A stretch of DNA of 64,000 nucleotides from Atherix ibis (GCA_958298945.1 OY282605.1:32590811-32654810), one strand, 5' to 3'; positions 20,820 through 31,904 are shown, numbered from the stretch's first letter. The notes: a model not told the origin generated them from the letters alone. Numbers and translations are program-made.

Positions 20820-22430
20820 TCGATATCCTTGCCACTTCGATGATAGTGTGTACACACATTGGCAACGCGTCTGGGCTATTCCGCAATACGTACTGATCCC
20901 TTTAAATATTTTTTAATAACTGATCCGAAAAATTAATTATCTCTAAATAAATTAAGACAATTTTTTAAAAATAATTTTACCTGAAGCTGGTACAACTGTT
21001 CACCCCCAAATCCGTTGACTGTAAATAATTTTTGATAGAAAATCATCAAATCTGCCTTTTCGGACCTGTACTCGTACTCGTGCTCGTGTTAATGTGAAAT
21101 TTTTCATCTTCAAGTATTTTGTTAGCCAAACTCTTGCCGTTGGAGATTATGACTTTTGACCGTATGAGTTTAACAATCCCCTTGTATACCCTCTTCATCC
21201 TGTCGGAGTATGTCATCGTATTTAAAACCTTATGTCTGTATGTATGTAGGTCGATATCCTCACTTTTTGGCTTACCAAACCAAAGACGCTTGAGGGAGGG
21301 TTGTGATTTTGGAGCTGTTCTGGAATGGAAATTTTTGTTGGTGGAATTTTTCTCCTTCTTTGATTTTTGTTTTGTTTTTTTTTTTAGTTTTCTTTGGGAT
21401 TTGTCTCGACCTGTCGCTTGGTAGACACACACGAGTGCTCAAACAACGGACTGTTAAAAACTAATTTATAACCGTTTTGCTTGTTTTAGGAGGTTTTCCC
21501 TTCTCAATTTTTAATTGCACAGCCCCACAGGCGAATAGTGTACTCTCGTACTTACTCGTATTGGCTGGCTTCTGTTTCTGTTTCTGTTTCGGCACAATGC
21601 GTTAGATACCACGTAATATGAGTATTACCGGTGCCAACTTGGAGTACGGTACGGCTACATGAACGTTTATGGGGATTTGGGATACAAAATTTGCACCACT
21701 ACAACAAATATTGAACAGTCGTCGTGTTCTTATAAAAATATGCATGCAATTTTCCAGTTGATCGTGTTCAGTTATGCGCTATTCAAAAATACGAATACAT
21801 ACGAACAGGCTGGTGAGCTGTTGGCCCCAACTTCGTGTATTTATTTAGCACTTAACTTCACCAAAGTTTATATTATTTGATGAAATTCTTAACAGAAGAA
21901 AAGCATCATCAGCTAGCAAAGATTTTGTTTGTCGAAGTTTTTGTATTTTTGTTTATGTTTAATGGCCTTTTTTTTCTTTTTGTTGCGAAAAAACTGTTGG
22001 GCTAATGACGATGGTTCTACTGAGGAGAATGTTGAATTAAAAATTCATAATGCCACCGTGTTTCAATATAAAATCCAGAGTCTCCAGTGACTAGAAGGAG
22101 ATTTTCTTCTTCTAATTTGGTTTCGTAACTATTGAAAATTAGCTGTTGTTGTCATTTGCTTGGCAAATCCTTACCAAAAATGAATCTCCCTTACTATGTA
22201 TTCTTGTTTGTTAAACAGATTTGCTTCGTTAAATTTATCATCTCTAGGCATAGTTTGTTCTTATTTAATTTGTATTTATCTTCATTTGTAGCTAAGAAAA
22301 TTTACCATCTGGTTTTTTAATAAGTATTTTCTTTTATTATAAAATATACTATAAAAATTGGGACGCTGTTTGTAATAGTTTTCTTTATTCACAATAAAAA
22401 AAAAACTACAATAAGAGTTATATTAATTTG
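20820..22430. other. Intron sequence, nothing recognised
   Basis: Mixed-composition intron DNA. A 128-codon minus ORF (21046-21432) is Lys/Ser-rich and matches nothing I know; the region near 21200-21300 is less AT-rich. No transposon protein was read here. Confidence 0.35.
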
Positions 22431-22439
22431 GTAAAAATT

Positions 22440-23620
22440 ACATAATTGAAAGTAAAGAGTTATCCAATTTGTGTTGCAGAAAGAAAAACTAAATAAACCA
22501 CACTTTAAATTCAGATTTTAGCTTCGAAGTTTGAGGATTGTCTGTGTAAATGATTTGTATCAAATCAAATCGTGTCAAATAGTACGATCTTGGCGGCAGT
22601 TGAACACAACAAATCTCGAAATAATGCACCATGGGAACTTTTCGCGTAATAAAGCCAGAATTTTTTGCCGTTTTGTTGAAACCATATATAGTCTAGATTA
22701 AAATCTGCAATTTCAAGTCAAAAAAAAAACGTTTCGGTTATTATGTTACTTGGCAAATGTTGTCTTTTAAATACTTGTGAAGTTTGAGGATTATCTGTAT
22801 AAATACAATGTTTTGCATGGTTTCAGAAGAAAATACCCAACAACGTCAAATCGCACGATCTTGGCGGCAAATTGAACACAACAAATCTCGAAATTACGCA
22901 CCATGGGAATTTTTCGCCGTTTTGTTCAAACGGTCCCTCGTTGTTCGTTCTCAAAGAAATACGAGCCAATGACACCCTCAGATCAAAATACACACCAGAC
23001 AGTTTTTCGTAGAAACTAAAACTAAATTAAACACGCTTTAAATTCAGATTTTCATAAAAATTTTATTTAGTTATATTGGCATTATTCACAAACATTATTG
23101 AAATATGATAGTTACCAAAAAACTCCTTGCAGGGCTCGATCCATTTTAGGTAATTTTTGATGAGTTTTTCGCACATTTCAGGCTGTAATTCGGTCATAAC
23201 TTAATGAATGTTATTTTTTAAATGCTTATGAAGTTTGAGGATTATCTGTATAAATACAATATTTTACGTCAAATCGCACGATCTTGGCGGCAAATTGACC
23301 ACAACAATTGTCGAAATTACGCATCATGGGAATTTTTCACCATTTTGATGAAACCAAATGCATCATGGGAATTTTTCATATGTTATAGTCTAGATTAAAA
23401 TCTGCAAGTTTAGATCCAAAAAAAACAATTGATTATTAAAGAAATACGAACCAACGATACCTTCAGACCAAAATACACACCAGACATTAGTTTTTCGTAG
23501 ATGCATTAACTTTTCCACAGTCACTTGAGGTTTTTAAGAGCCCCATTATACATTGACATTTCTACCGAGCAGAAATAACCCTTATCGTTGAAGAAAATTC
23601 CAATAATGTAAAATGCCAAT
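22440..23620 (-). pseudogene. DD41D transposase fragments in a minus-strand array, copy 3
   Basis: At least three overlapping copies of the C-terminal catalytic part on the minus strand. The IYTDNPQTS block is encoded near 22527-22560, 22780-22810 and 23229-23260, each preceded by a PPRSCDLT block. TVWCVF plus SEGVIGSYFFENE is encoded near 22940-23000, and PQVTVEKLMHLRK with NVWCVFWSEGI near 23450-23560. The C-terminal KLIKNYLKWIEPCKEFF block lies near 23110-23170. Repeated order indicates tandem partial duplications of the element rather than one copy. All frames carry stops. An edge at about 22456 (gttatccaatttgtg) matches the terminal sequence of other family members. Confidence 0.75.
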
Positions 23621-23629
23621 ACTTAAGCA

Positions 23630-24955
23630 GTCAAATGATAGGGTCGTACCTACCGAACCACGATATGGATTACCCGTTATTTTCACTTTAACAATATTTT
23701 GAAATTTTATTTTTAGTTGTTTTGAAGAAAAGAATAAAAAATTACTTAATAGCAAAATAAGAAATTTCTTAATGCTATAAATAATAAATTACACCATTTG
23801 GTATTGGGATACGCAACGTTTGAGTGTGTTCCAAATTTGACCACACGAGGGGAAAGTGTCTCGAAAGGCTATAATTTTAGTTATTTGAAGGGGATGTATT
23901 TGAACGAAAATTATACTATAAAATTTTTGAATAGGGGCCAGGTGGGTAATTTGTAGTGCATTGACAACAGTTGTCATTTCTTTTGCTTTTATTTAAAATC
24001 TACAATATTACATAAAATGAGGCTACATTAAATCAAATAAAAAACACAGGTTTTATTTTGGTGGGGTGAGGGGAGGTAATGCATTTAAAAATATTGTTAT
24101 CTAAGGTAATTTTTTAATTTCCTGACTGTTTGTGAATTTTCCTGCTCAGAATGTTGTAACTTGGATTTTTTAAAGAGATACTGTGCAAAAAAGATTTTTT
24201 GTAGGAAAAACAACTGCTCAAACCAGCAATATACGAGTATGTTCTAAACCCTAATGTAGCACCAAAAACAATTCCGTTCTCTAATAAAACTAATAGTTTT
24301 AATTTATTTACCAATCAATAATGTCTTATTTAACATTCTTATAAATGTAAAAGCAACATTTCCATAAGATTTTACAGAGAATTGTGATAATTTTTAGATA
24401 AATTCGGAAAATTTCATCATAAATTGACTCGTGCGCCTGTCTGCCTGCCATGAGATGAAAAACTATTTTTAAAACTACATTTTTTATGCTGTATTATTGT
24501 TGTTCTCTCTTAAGCTACCTTGTTTTTTTTTCTTTACCTTCTTAAATCTTGTGAATCTGAATCTACTTACCCGATTGAGTTGTACTAATACAATGACTAT
24601 TATTATGTTATGTACTATGAACGTGAATGAATTTTGTTGGTGTTTTTAATCTTTTATTTCTTATAATTTCCCTTTCAGTTCGGGTAGGTCAAGGTGTTTA
24701 TGTTTCACAAGAAAATTGAAAATGAAGTCTCTGTACAAGTTGATTATATTCATTTGTGAGCATTAATTACAAGATGTTTCGTAAATTGTAATTGAAAATA
24801 TATAAAAGACTAACAGCATTCTGGGGGTAATTAAGTATTTGTATAAGCTTTCTGGAGTCAATAGTGAATATCGAGAAAAATCTTTTTTTTCCGATTATTT
24901 AATAAAAATCATACAATATTTTTTTTCAAAAACAAAAATAAAATATAATTACGGA
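23630..24955. other. Intron sequence, nothing recognised
   Basis: AT-rich. Weak ORFs only. Confidence 0.4.
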
Positions 24956-24959
24956 AATA

Positions 24960-27060
24960 CAGGGTTATCCAGTTTGTGGTCCGGAAAGTACAGTGCTGTC
25001 ATTTGACAGTTAATTAACTAATCTATCATCCAAGGTGGCATTTAGTTAGTTTAATATTTGCCATTAGACAATATAGATCACTTAACCTCTAAACAATTTT
25101 AGACTTAAAATAAAAAAACTTTCTACAAAAGTAATCATTACTTTAAGAGGAGAGATTATAATTAACTGTAGAAAAGTCACAGCATCCACGCAAAGTGACT
25201 GTCTTCTGTGCTTTTTAGTTTGAAGTTGTCATTAGCTCATATTTCTTTGAACCGTCAATTCTGAGCGGTCTGATAATCGACCTATTTTGGACTAAACTTG
25301 AAAATTATATAAGGTTCTAATAAAACGGCGCCAAGTTTTGACTTTATTGGGCACAAAAAGCGCTCTGATAATCGAGATTATGGTAATCAGTAATTAGGGC
25401 TCATAAGTGACTGTAGAAAAGTCACAGCATCCACGTAAAGTGACTGCCTGCTGTGCTTTTTAGTCTGAAGTTGTTATTGGCCCATATTTCTTTGAACCGT
25501 CAATTCTGAGCGCTCTGATAATCGACATATTTTGGACTAAACTTGAAAATTATATGTGGTTCTAATAAAATGGCCCTAAATTTTGACTTTATTGGACACA
25601 AAAAGCTCTCTGATAATTGAGATTATAGTAATCAGTAATTAGGGTCATAAGTGACTGTAGAAAATCCACGTAAAGTGACTGTCTGCTGTGCTTTATGGTC
25701 TGACTGTGTCATTGGCCCATATTTCTTTGAACCGTCAATTCTGAGCGCTCTGATAATCAACGTTTTTTGGATTAAACTTGAAAATAATACGTGGTTGTAA
25801 TAAAACAGTGGCAAATTTTAACTTTATTGGACGCAAAAAGCGCAATGATAATCGAAATTATGGTAATCAGTAATTAGGGTTCATAAGTGACTGTAGAAAA
25901 GTCACAGCATCCACGCAAAGTGACTGTCTTCTGTGCTTTTTAGTTTGAAGTTGTCATTAGCTCATATTTCTTTGAACCGTCAATTCTGAGCGGTCTGATA
26001 ATCGACCTATTTTGGACTAAACTTGAAAATTATATAAGGTTCTAATAAAACGGCGCCAAGTTTTGACTTTATTGGGCACAAAAAGCGCTCTGATAATCGA
26101 GATTATGGTAATCAGTAATTAGGGCTCATAAGTGACTGTAGAAAAGTCACAGCATCCACGTAAAGTGACTGCCTGCTGTGCTTTTTAGTCTGAAGTTGTT
26201 ATTGGCCCATATTTCTTTGAACCGTCAATTCTGAGCGCTCTGATAATCGACATATTTTGGACTAAACTTGAAAATTATATGTGGTTCTAATAAAATGGCC
26301 CTAAATTTTGACTTTATTGGACACAAAAAGCTCTCTGATAATTGAGATTATAGTAATCAGTAATTAGGGTCATAAGTGACTGTAGAAAATCCACGTAAAG
26401 TGACTGTCTGCTGTGCTTTATGGTCTGACTGTGTCATTGGCCCATATTTCTTTGAACCGTCAATTCTGAGCGCTCTGATAATCAACGTTTTTTGGATTAA
26501 ACTTGAAAATAATACGTGGTTGTAATAAAACAGTGGCAAATTTTAACTTTATTGGACGCAAAAAGCGCAATGATAATCGAAATTATGGTAATCAGTAATT
26601 AGGGTTCATAAGTGACTGTAGAAAAGTCACAACATCCACGTAAAGTGACTATCTGTTGCGCTTTTTGGTCTAAAGGTGTCATTGGTCCATATTTCTTTGA
26701 ACCGGCAATTTTGAGTGCTCTGATAATCGACCTTTTTTAAACTAAACTTGAAAATTTTAATCTGGACCATATGTGGTTCTAATAAAACGCAAGCCAAATT
26801 TTGACTTTATTCTAAACAATTTGATGATGTAACTTAGCCTCCAAGATCATGCATTTTGACGTTATTGGACATTTACTTTTCAAGCTACGCGGAAGATCAT
26901 GTTTACGCAGATAATCCTCAAACTTTAGACCATTAAAAAGGCAAACGAATTTTAGTCAAGTAATTCAAATAATGGCCGAATTTTAGTCAAAAATATGCCA
27001 AAAAATCATCAAAAATTACCCACTAAGAATAGAGTCCTGCAAAAAGTCTTCCGGCAGCCA
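24960..27060 (+). mobile_element. DD41D element carrying a transposase-derived tandem array, copy 4
   Basis: The left end at about 24961 (agggttatccagtttgtgg) is the inverted partner of the right end seen near 31885 (ttggataaccct). The interior is dominated by the tandem array (25163-26830). From the last monomer the plus-strand transposase runs on: HPRKVTICCAFW, KGVIGPYFFE, NFNLDHMWF, then PPRSCILTLLDIYF (third Asp position), HVYADNPQTLDH and a C-terminal KSSKI-type block near 27000-27050. The N-terminal half is absent or replaced, and no matching right terminal repeat was found, so the copy is truncated and dead. Confidence 0.75.
25163..26830 (+). repeat. Higher-order tandem array built from a transposase fragment
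   Basis: Seven monomers start at 25163, 25407, 25651, 25887, 26132, 26376 and 26612 (lengths 244, 244, 236, 245, 244, 236, then partial). Monomers 1-3 and 4-6 form two essentially identical 725-bp higher-order units, while adjacent monomers differ visibly. Each monomer begins gtgactgtagaaaa and encodes, in degenerate form, HPRKVTV, CCAFWSEGVIGPYFFEP, LIIDLFWTKLEN, i.e. the part of the DD41D transposase before the second Asp, plus about 90 bp more. Monomer 7 is the least degenerate and continues into the downstream transposase. Two identical 60-codon minus-strand ORFs (25632-25814 and 26357-26539) are by-products of the duplication. Confidence 0.92.
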
Positions 27061-27403
27061 TTTTAATAATGATATATTCCGTATATACTCCAAGCAATAT
27101 AATATAATAAATATAAATTTATAACAAATGTAAATTTTAAGTATGATTTATTGCCATTTAATTTTCCGAAGAACAAGTTAGATATTCCCCTCGTTATTAA
27201 TTTAGTTGAAAATTATAAATGAATTTTTCAAAAAATTCTTCAAAAGCAATATTACATCAATGAAGAACAATATAAATTGAAAACCACTGCATAAACTGTC
27301 AAATAATGCGCAGCTTCGATCTATAACGACATCTGTTAGCACAAAAGAGTACTTGTATCTCGACCATTTGCAGCAAATAATTTTTGAAATACTAAAAAAA
27401 ATA

Positions 27404-27471
27404 AAGTATATTGGACAATTAAAAATTATAATAATATAAGTTATTATAATTTTTAATTGTCCAATATACTT
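27404..27471. repeat. Perfect fold-back duplication, 31-bp arms, 6-nt loop
   Basis: Arms 27404-27434 and 27441-27471 are exact reverse complements around tataag. The arm is AT-rich and includes the non-repetitive core attggacaatt. It lies about 340 bp beyond the DD41D element in unrecognised intron sequence. Confidence 0.97.
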
Positions 27472-27803
27472 GTATTTTGTATGCAAATACAATAATTAAG
27501 AATACAAATATATATATGAAGTAGTGGGCAATTTTTAAAACAAAGCGAACCTTTTTATTTTGTATAAAATTATTCCGCCCCCTTAAAAGTTCAAATTTAA
27601 AAACAATATTGAAATTTTTAATAATGTCTTAATCAAAATCTATTAAAGTTGATGATGATTGAGGTTTTTCTTTTCATAATTGTTCAAAATAAATAAAAAG
27701 GAAATTTTCATTGATTGTTTTCGTTTTGTTTGTTTGAGAATAAGTGAAGATGATTTGCACAGTGATTGAACCCCACGCATAAAATTACATTTTTCTTACG
27801 CCA

Positions 27804-27950
27804 ATGCATCAGACAGCACCACCACCGGCGGCAACAGCGGAGGTCAGCACCAGCAGCGAAGACACTTCCTCTTCGATGGAATTTTCCAACATTTTACCCA
27901 CTCCGCCACGTCTGCGGTGCACATTCGACAACTTTGTGTTTTGGTACTGA
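27804..27950 (+). other. GC-richer island with a 48-codon Ser/Thr/Pro-rich ORF, unknown
   Basis: The island spans about 27790-28200, clearly richer in GC than surrounding intron. From ATG 27804 one frame reads MHQTAPPPAATAEVS, TSSEDTSSSMEFSNILPTPP and stops at 27948-27950, a composition typical of disordered fly protein segments. A second plus frame stays open for about 100 codons across the same DNA, and a minus frame is open too, so coding is not proven. No transposon match. Candidate for an exon of an unrelated or alternative transcript, a retrocopy fragment, or a regulatory island. Confidence 0.2.
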
Positions 27951-28239
27951 CATTTGGAGCCGCTCCTAATTGCAGTCTCGTCTATGTGCGTGTTAATTAC
28001 GCTTGCATAATCCGCTGCAGTCTTATGCACATTGATTCAGCATTGCCGGTTGCTGAGATACGGCGTGGTGTATTTGGATACGCAATCTTTGCTGAGATGT
28101 GTTGAATGTGATGTGGTGAACGGGGTGAATAGGAGGACGTTAGTTGCCTTCGATATGGCGTGGTGTGTTCTATTTGCGTACGCATACGCAATTTTCCAGG
28201 CACTCATTTTGTACCAACCATAAAATAATAGCAATGAAA

Positions 28240-29295
28240 ATAAACAAATTCCTTTAATTTGAAATAATAATGAATTGTTTTAAACTTTATGCGCCCCATC
28301 TATTTATAATGTATATAATATTTAGCCTAGCCTCTCTTTTCCCTTCTCTCGGGAGAATAATTTATTATATAAAAGTTAAAGAACTGTCAGAATTTATGGG
28401 GCAAAATGGTGATATTGTAGGAGGTGGCATTGTTGGCATTTGTTTGTGTTGCTATTTTAGACAAATTTTATGCTAGAAACTATTATAAATAGTGTGGGTT
28501 TTCGACTTTTGAGATTTTTTTTCTTCCCAAATTGAATAAAATAAATTAAGGTAGGTACGTGGCTATTATTAGAAAATATTATTTAGTACTGAAAACAAAG
28601 TCAACAACATTTGTTCCACTTTAGGGACTTGAAATACTGGGGAAGAATGTCTGGTTAACGACTGTTAGCATTCCAATTTAACTTGAATAATAATTTTTCA
28701 AATAAAAATAATGTAAACATGAGCTTAAAAGAAGAAGAAAAAAGTAAAAATTACACCAAATCCTCCTGGGCACATTGCGCATAGACTGCAATTACCTTTT
28801 AGGCTGATTCAAGCTACCAATAAACCCAAAGTAGAACTAACGAATTCTTTTGGCAGAATCTTTTCAATACTATTCATAGCTAGACTAGAAGCCTCTTACA
28901 GTTAGTCTGGTTGTTAATATTTTCCATAGCATGAATCTTCGCTAGCCATGACGGGCAGCTCCTCCATGCGTTATTGAGCAGTTACGCCTTGTTGGGATTT
29001 TCACCGGCTCAGGTCTAATCGCATCCATTCACTTTAGCGAAAAAACAGCAATCTGTTCGGACGATTATATGAGACGACCAGCACCATACACATACATAGT
29101 ATGTCCACACATACAAATATGTATAAGAACTTGTACTTTGGATGAATTTTAGTAAAAATAGCCGGAATTAATCTTAATGGCTAAACCGAATAAATTTCCA
29201 AAAAAAAAGATTTTTTTCATAAATTTTTCCTACTTTTTTAATGTCACGGGATAAAATTGTATTAAAAACTATTTTTTTAAAGTTTACTTTTCACA
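28240..29295. other. Intron sequence, nothing recognised
   Basis: A moderately GC-richer part (about 28750-29100) suggests old transposon DNA, but no readable protein was found. Confidence 0.35.
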
Positions 29296-29299
29296 GTTT

Positions 29300-29326
29300 A
29301 TTTGTTTGTTTGTTTGTTTGTTTGTT
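29300..29326 (+). repeat. (TTTG)n microsatellite
   Basis: Six to seven TTTG units. Confidence 0.9.
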
Positions 29327-29429
29327 GTAAGAACTGCCAGAGCCCATTATGTAGCGCCACAACCATAAGACCATTTGCAAAGTTTTTAATAAAATTATTC
29401 ATAAATATCTGATGAGTTGATTTATTAAA

Positions 29430-30250
29430 AAAAAAAAAATTTAAGTTCCACTAGAATTAAATGTACTATTAAAAATAATTTCGGTATTTTTTTGTGTAAA
29501 TTTTTTTTAAATTTTAATCTTAAATAACGCGGGTCATAAATTTCGTGATTCGGAAAACGAAAATATTTTGTATCAATGCATAAAAGATTTTCCTGGCAGT
29601 ATACGCAGTAGCTACATCCTTTTGGAACCATACTTCCCGATTATCTTCGACTTCTGATCTTTAAAAAGTTCTCAAACATTATCCTATATAAGGCTCCATT
29701 GATTGTTTTTGGCTGACCTTCTTCATCTTTAAAGAACAGCCGTTAGGGTCGTGGGTTCGAATCCCACTAAGGCATGGTCATAAGCTAATTCCCAAAACCA
29801 CTTAACATTCCATTCTACTTTAATTTTCTTATCCAGGTTTTTTTTTAAAACACCTTAAAAAGCCACCAGCATTCAGAAACATGGAAATATCAAAACTAGC
29901 TTTCAGAACGGAAAATAAAAATCGTAGATAAACACTCATATTGGTCAAACACAATAACCTGAAATGACATAATGGTCGCGCCACCTACTGGACGAAAGCA
30001 TGGCAAATTTTTAACATCAGAAAATACACAGGTCGTTGAAATACACAGGCAACACTAAGACCGCGATAAATTTATTACGAAGATAAAAGGGGTCATTAAC
30101 AATTTGATACAAAGATAAAAAAGGGCCCTCGAGAAACTATGTACAAAGTGTATAAAATGTAATGGAGACTGTGTTAAAAAAATCAAAAGAAAAATTTAAA
30201 AAAAATGTTCTGGTTTTATTTTTTAAGTGACTTATTTTTGAATTTTGCAC
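29430..30250 (-). pseudogene. DD41D-type transposase relic, copy 5
   Basis: Minus strand: LFFKDEEGQPKTINGAL with YRIMFENFL (about 29740 to 29665), then WFQKDVATAYTARKIF (about 29630-29580), where WFQQDGAT of the family has Asp preserved as KD. The part upstream on the minus strand (29780-30250) is non-coding here but aligns with 38100-38480 over most of its length, so both loci descend from one element. A tRNA-like T-arm interrupts it (29751-29767). Stops and frameshifts throughout. Confidence 0.7.
29751..29767 (+). other. Isolated tRNA T-arm / pol III B-box-like sequence
   Basis: gtggg-ttcgaat-cccac forms a perfect 5-bp stem with a canonical 7-nt T loop and contains GGTTCGAATCC, an exact B box. 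No D arm, anticodon arm or acceptor 5' strand can be folded in the preceding 70 nt, so it is not a tRNA gene. The related locus at 38090 lacks exactly this stem-loop. Confidence 0.6.
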
Positions 30251-30744
30251 CATTTATGCGTTAAGGTGTTGCCAACGGAAAAAAGATAGTGTGACAGCTG
30301 ACAGTTTAGGGTTATTAAAAATGGAGCAGAACAAAAAAAAATTTCGAACAAAAATTTTCTTTAGCGGTGAGGTTAATATATTGCTCGGTGGATATTGCTC
30401 GGTGGACACACAAGTGAGTGTGAAGGAGCCATTGTATTCGCGAAAAGTGAATGTCTGCTGTGAATTTTGGTCTAAAGGAGAATTCGTACGGTCAATTCTG
30501 TGTTCTATGGTCGTATGGTAACCGACAATTTTTGGGCTGAGCTTGAATATTTCAATCTGGGCCATGCGTGGTTTTAACAAAACCAAGCTATAGGCCCAAA
30601 TTGTGGATTTGTTATGCGAAACAAATTCCTGTGCGCGTAATTTCGAGATTTGGTGATGTTAATTAGCGTCCAAGATCGTGTGATTTCACATATTTGAAAA
30701 CTACATAAAACATTGTTTTTATACAGATGATCCTAAAAACTTTA
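30250..30744 (+). pseudogene. DD41D transposase relic, copy 6 (5' part, split by Tigger)
   Basis: A leader shared with 62460-62590 and 38480-38540 (gtgttgccaacgg, gtgacagctgacagtt) leads to ATG-like KMEQNKKKF. After a deletion come VSVKEPLYSRKVNVCC, EFWSKG, then DNFWAELEYFNLGHAW and PPRSC-type debris (ccaagatcgtgtgatttcac) with YTDDPK near 30720. The reading resumes past the Tigger insertion at 31762. Relic with many stops. Confidence 0.7.
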
Positions 30745-31759
30745 GAGTACAATTCTCGTTTTATGCGTTTTTTTTTATGCAATTTTAAAATAATGGGGTG
30801 AAACAAAACAATTTTTTTAAATAATTTTAGTGCTTAATTGTGGATTCACAAAATTTTGTTTAAATTTTAGTGCGTAATTGATATGCATTCAATTTGTCAT
30901 ATTGTTCTATTACGCATTATGTACCTTTTTATTACTTAGTAGAAAACAAAACTCTGTGAAAGAAGGTTACTACTGGAAGATAAGTTTTTTCTATTGTATA
31001 ATTTTTTTACTCCTTTTAAGCAAAATGTGTGATAATAATAATAAAAAATAAAAACAGAAAAGGAGTGCAATTTCACTAGAAACCAAAATTATTATTCTAG
31101 ATCGCTTGGCGAAAGGAGAATCATCTACATAGGTAAACATTGTATTTTGGGCGAATCTACTATTAGAGCAATAAAAAAAATTATAGTGAACCGGAAGAAG
31201 AACCTGTTCCACTCGACGCAAAATTAATTCTGGAAGGCCATTAACTCTCCAGTAAATTGGAAAATTTGTTCCTTGTAAATGATAATGATTCAGGATGCGC
31301 CTTGAATTTCCAACGTGATCTGAAATTTTGCATGTCTGGCTACCAAGAGCTTTACAAAGAATTTGTCAAGCCATCACCGTTTTTGATTACTGACTACCTT
31401 GTCAAAGGTAGTCAGTGAAATTTCTGACTAGGCATTACCATGCAGATCTAATGAGGTGACTATATCTTCTAGTGATGAAAGTGATTTCGCACCAATCCAC
31501 AAACGAATTCGTACATTATCAGACAGCGACCAATGATAAAAAAAATTTTTTAATGTTATTTCAAATGAAGTTTTGCTTATGTTATTTGTTTTCAATTAAA
31601 TACGATTTTTGGTGCATTTTAAAACATTTAGATTTTATGTGATTTTTTAAGTGAATAATTTTGCATATAAATGCAAAATACACTATGTCTTTTTTTGTGC
31701 GAATTTTTATGTGCGGATATCTATGGAACGCTTCTACTGCATAAAACGAGAATGGAGTG
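30745..31759 (+). mobile_element. Tigger/pogo-type element with CENP-B-like ORF, inactive
   Basis: Terminal repeats: attctcgttttatgc (30752-30766) and its exact inverse gcataaaacgagaat (31739-31753), with TA flanking (30743-30744 and 31760-31761). The ctcgttttat core is like that of Tigger elements. The ORF relic encodes KIIILDRLAKGESST then, after a frameshift, GKHCILGESTIRAIKK (about 31085-31180), the CENP-B/pogo N-terminal helix-turn-helix, and ends with ISSSDESDFAPIHKR, IRTLSDSDQ and a stop near 31535. The central DDE domain is largely deleted. At about 1.0 kb it is a shortened copy. A 12-bp fold-back (31389-31416) lies inside it. Confidence 0.8.
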
Positions 31760-31761
31760 TA

Positions 31762-31900
31762 TTTAAAAATCGAATACACCGGATGTTGATCCGCCAAGTA
31801 AAGACCGAATTAGAGTCGGAAATTTGCTAAAAAGTCTACAAAAAATTACATCAAAAATTATCAAGTCCTGCAAAGTTATTTAAAATGAAAAATTGGATAA
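31762..31900 (+). pseudogene. DD41D relic, copy 6 (3' part, after Tigger)
   Basis: Aligns with the C-terminal region of the family (compare 26970-27050): pieces of PKMCxKIxKNYxxRIESCK-like coding, then an end ttggataaccctgatg that is the inverted partner of the left end at 24961. Together with 30250-30744 it forms one element split by the Tigger insertion. Confidence 0.65.
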
Positions 31901-31904
31901 CCCT

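Noticed and set aside
21046..21432. 128-codon Lys/Ser-rich minus ORF
   Set aside because: Low-complexity, no recognisable domain, no splice or promoter context.
22527..22560. gaagtttgaggattatctgta as a terminal inverted repeat of the DD41D family
   Set aside because: On the opposite strand it encodes YTDNPQT, a conserved internal block of the transposase, so it is coding sequence.
25632..25814. Two identical 60-codon ORFs (also 26357-26539) as a duplicated gene
   Set aside because: They are antisense readings of the duplicated transposase-derived monomers.
29745..29775. tRNA gene
   Set aside because: Only the T arm can be folded; no acceptor, D or anticodon arm upstream.
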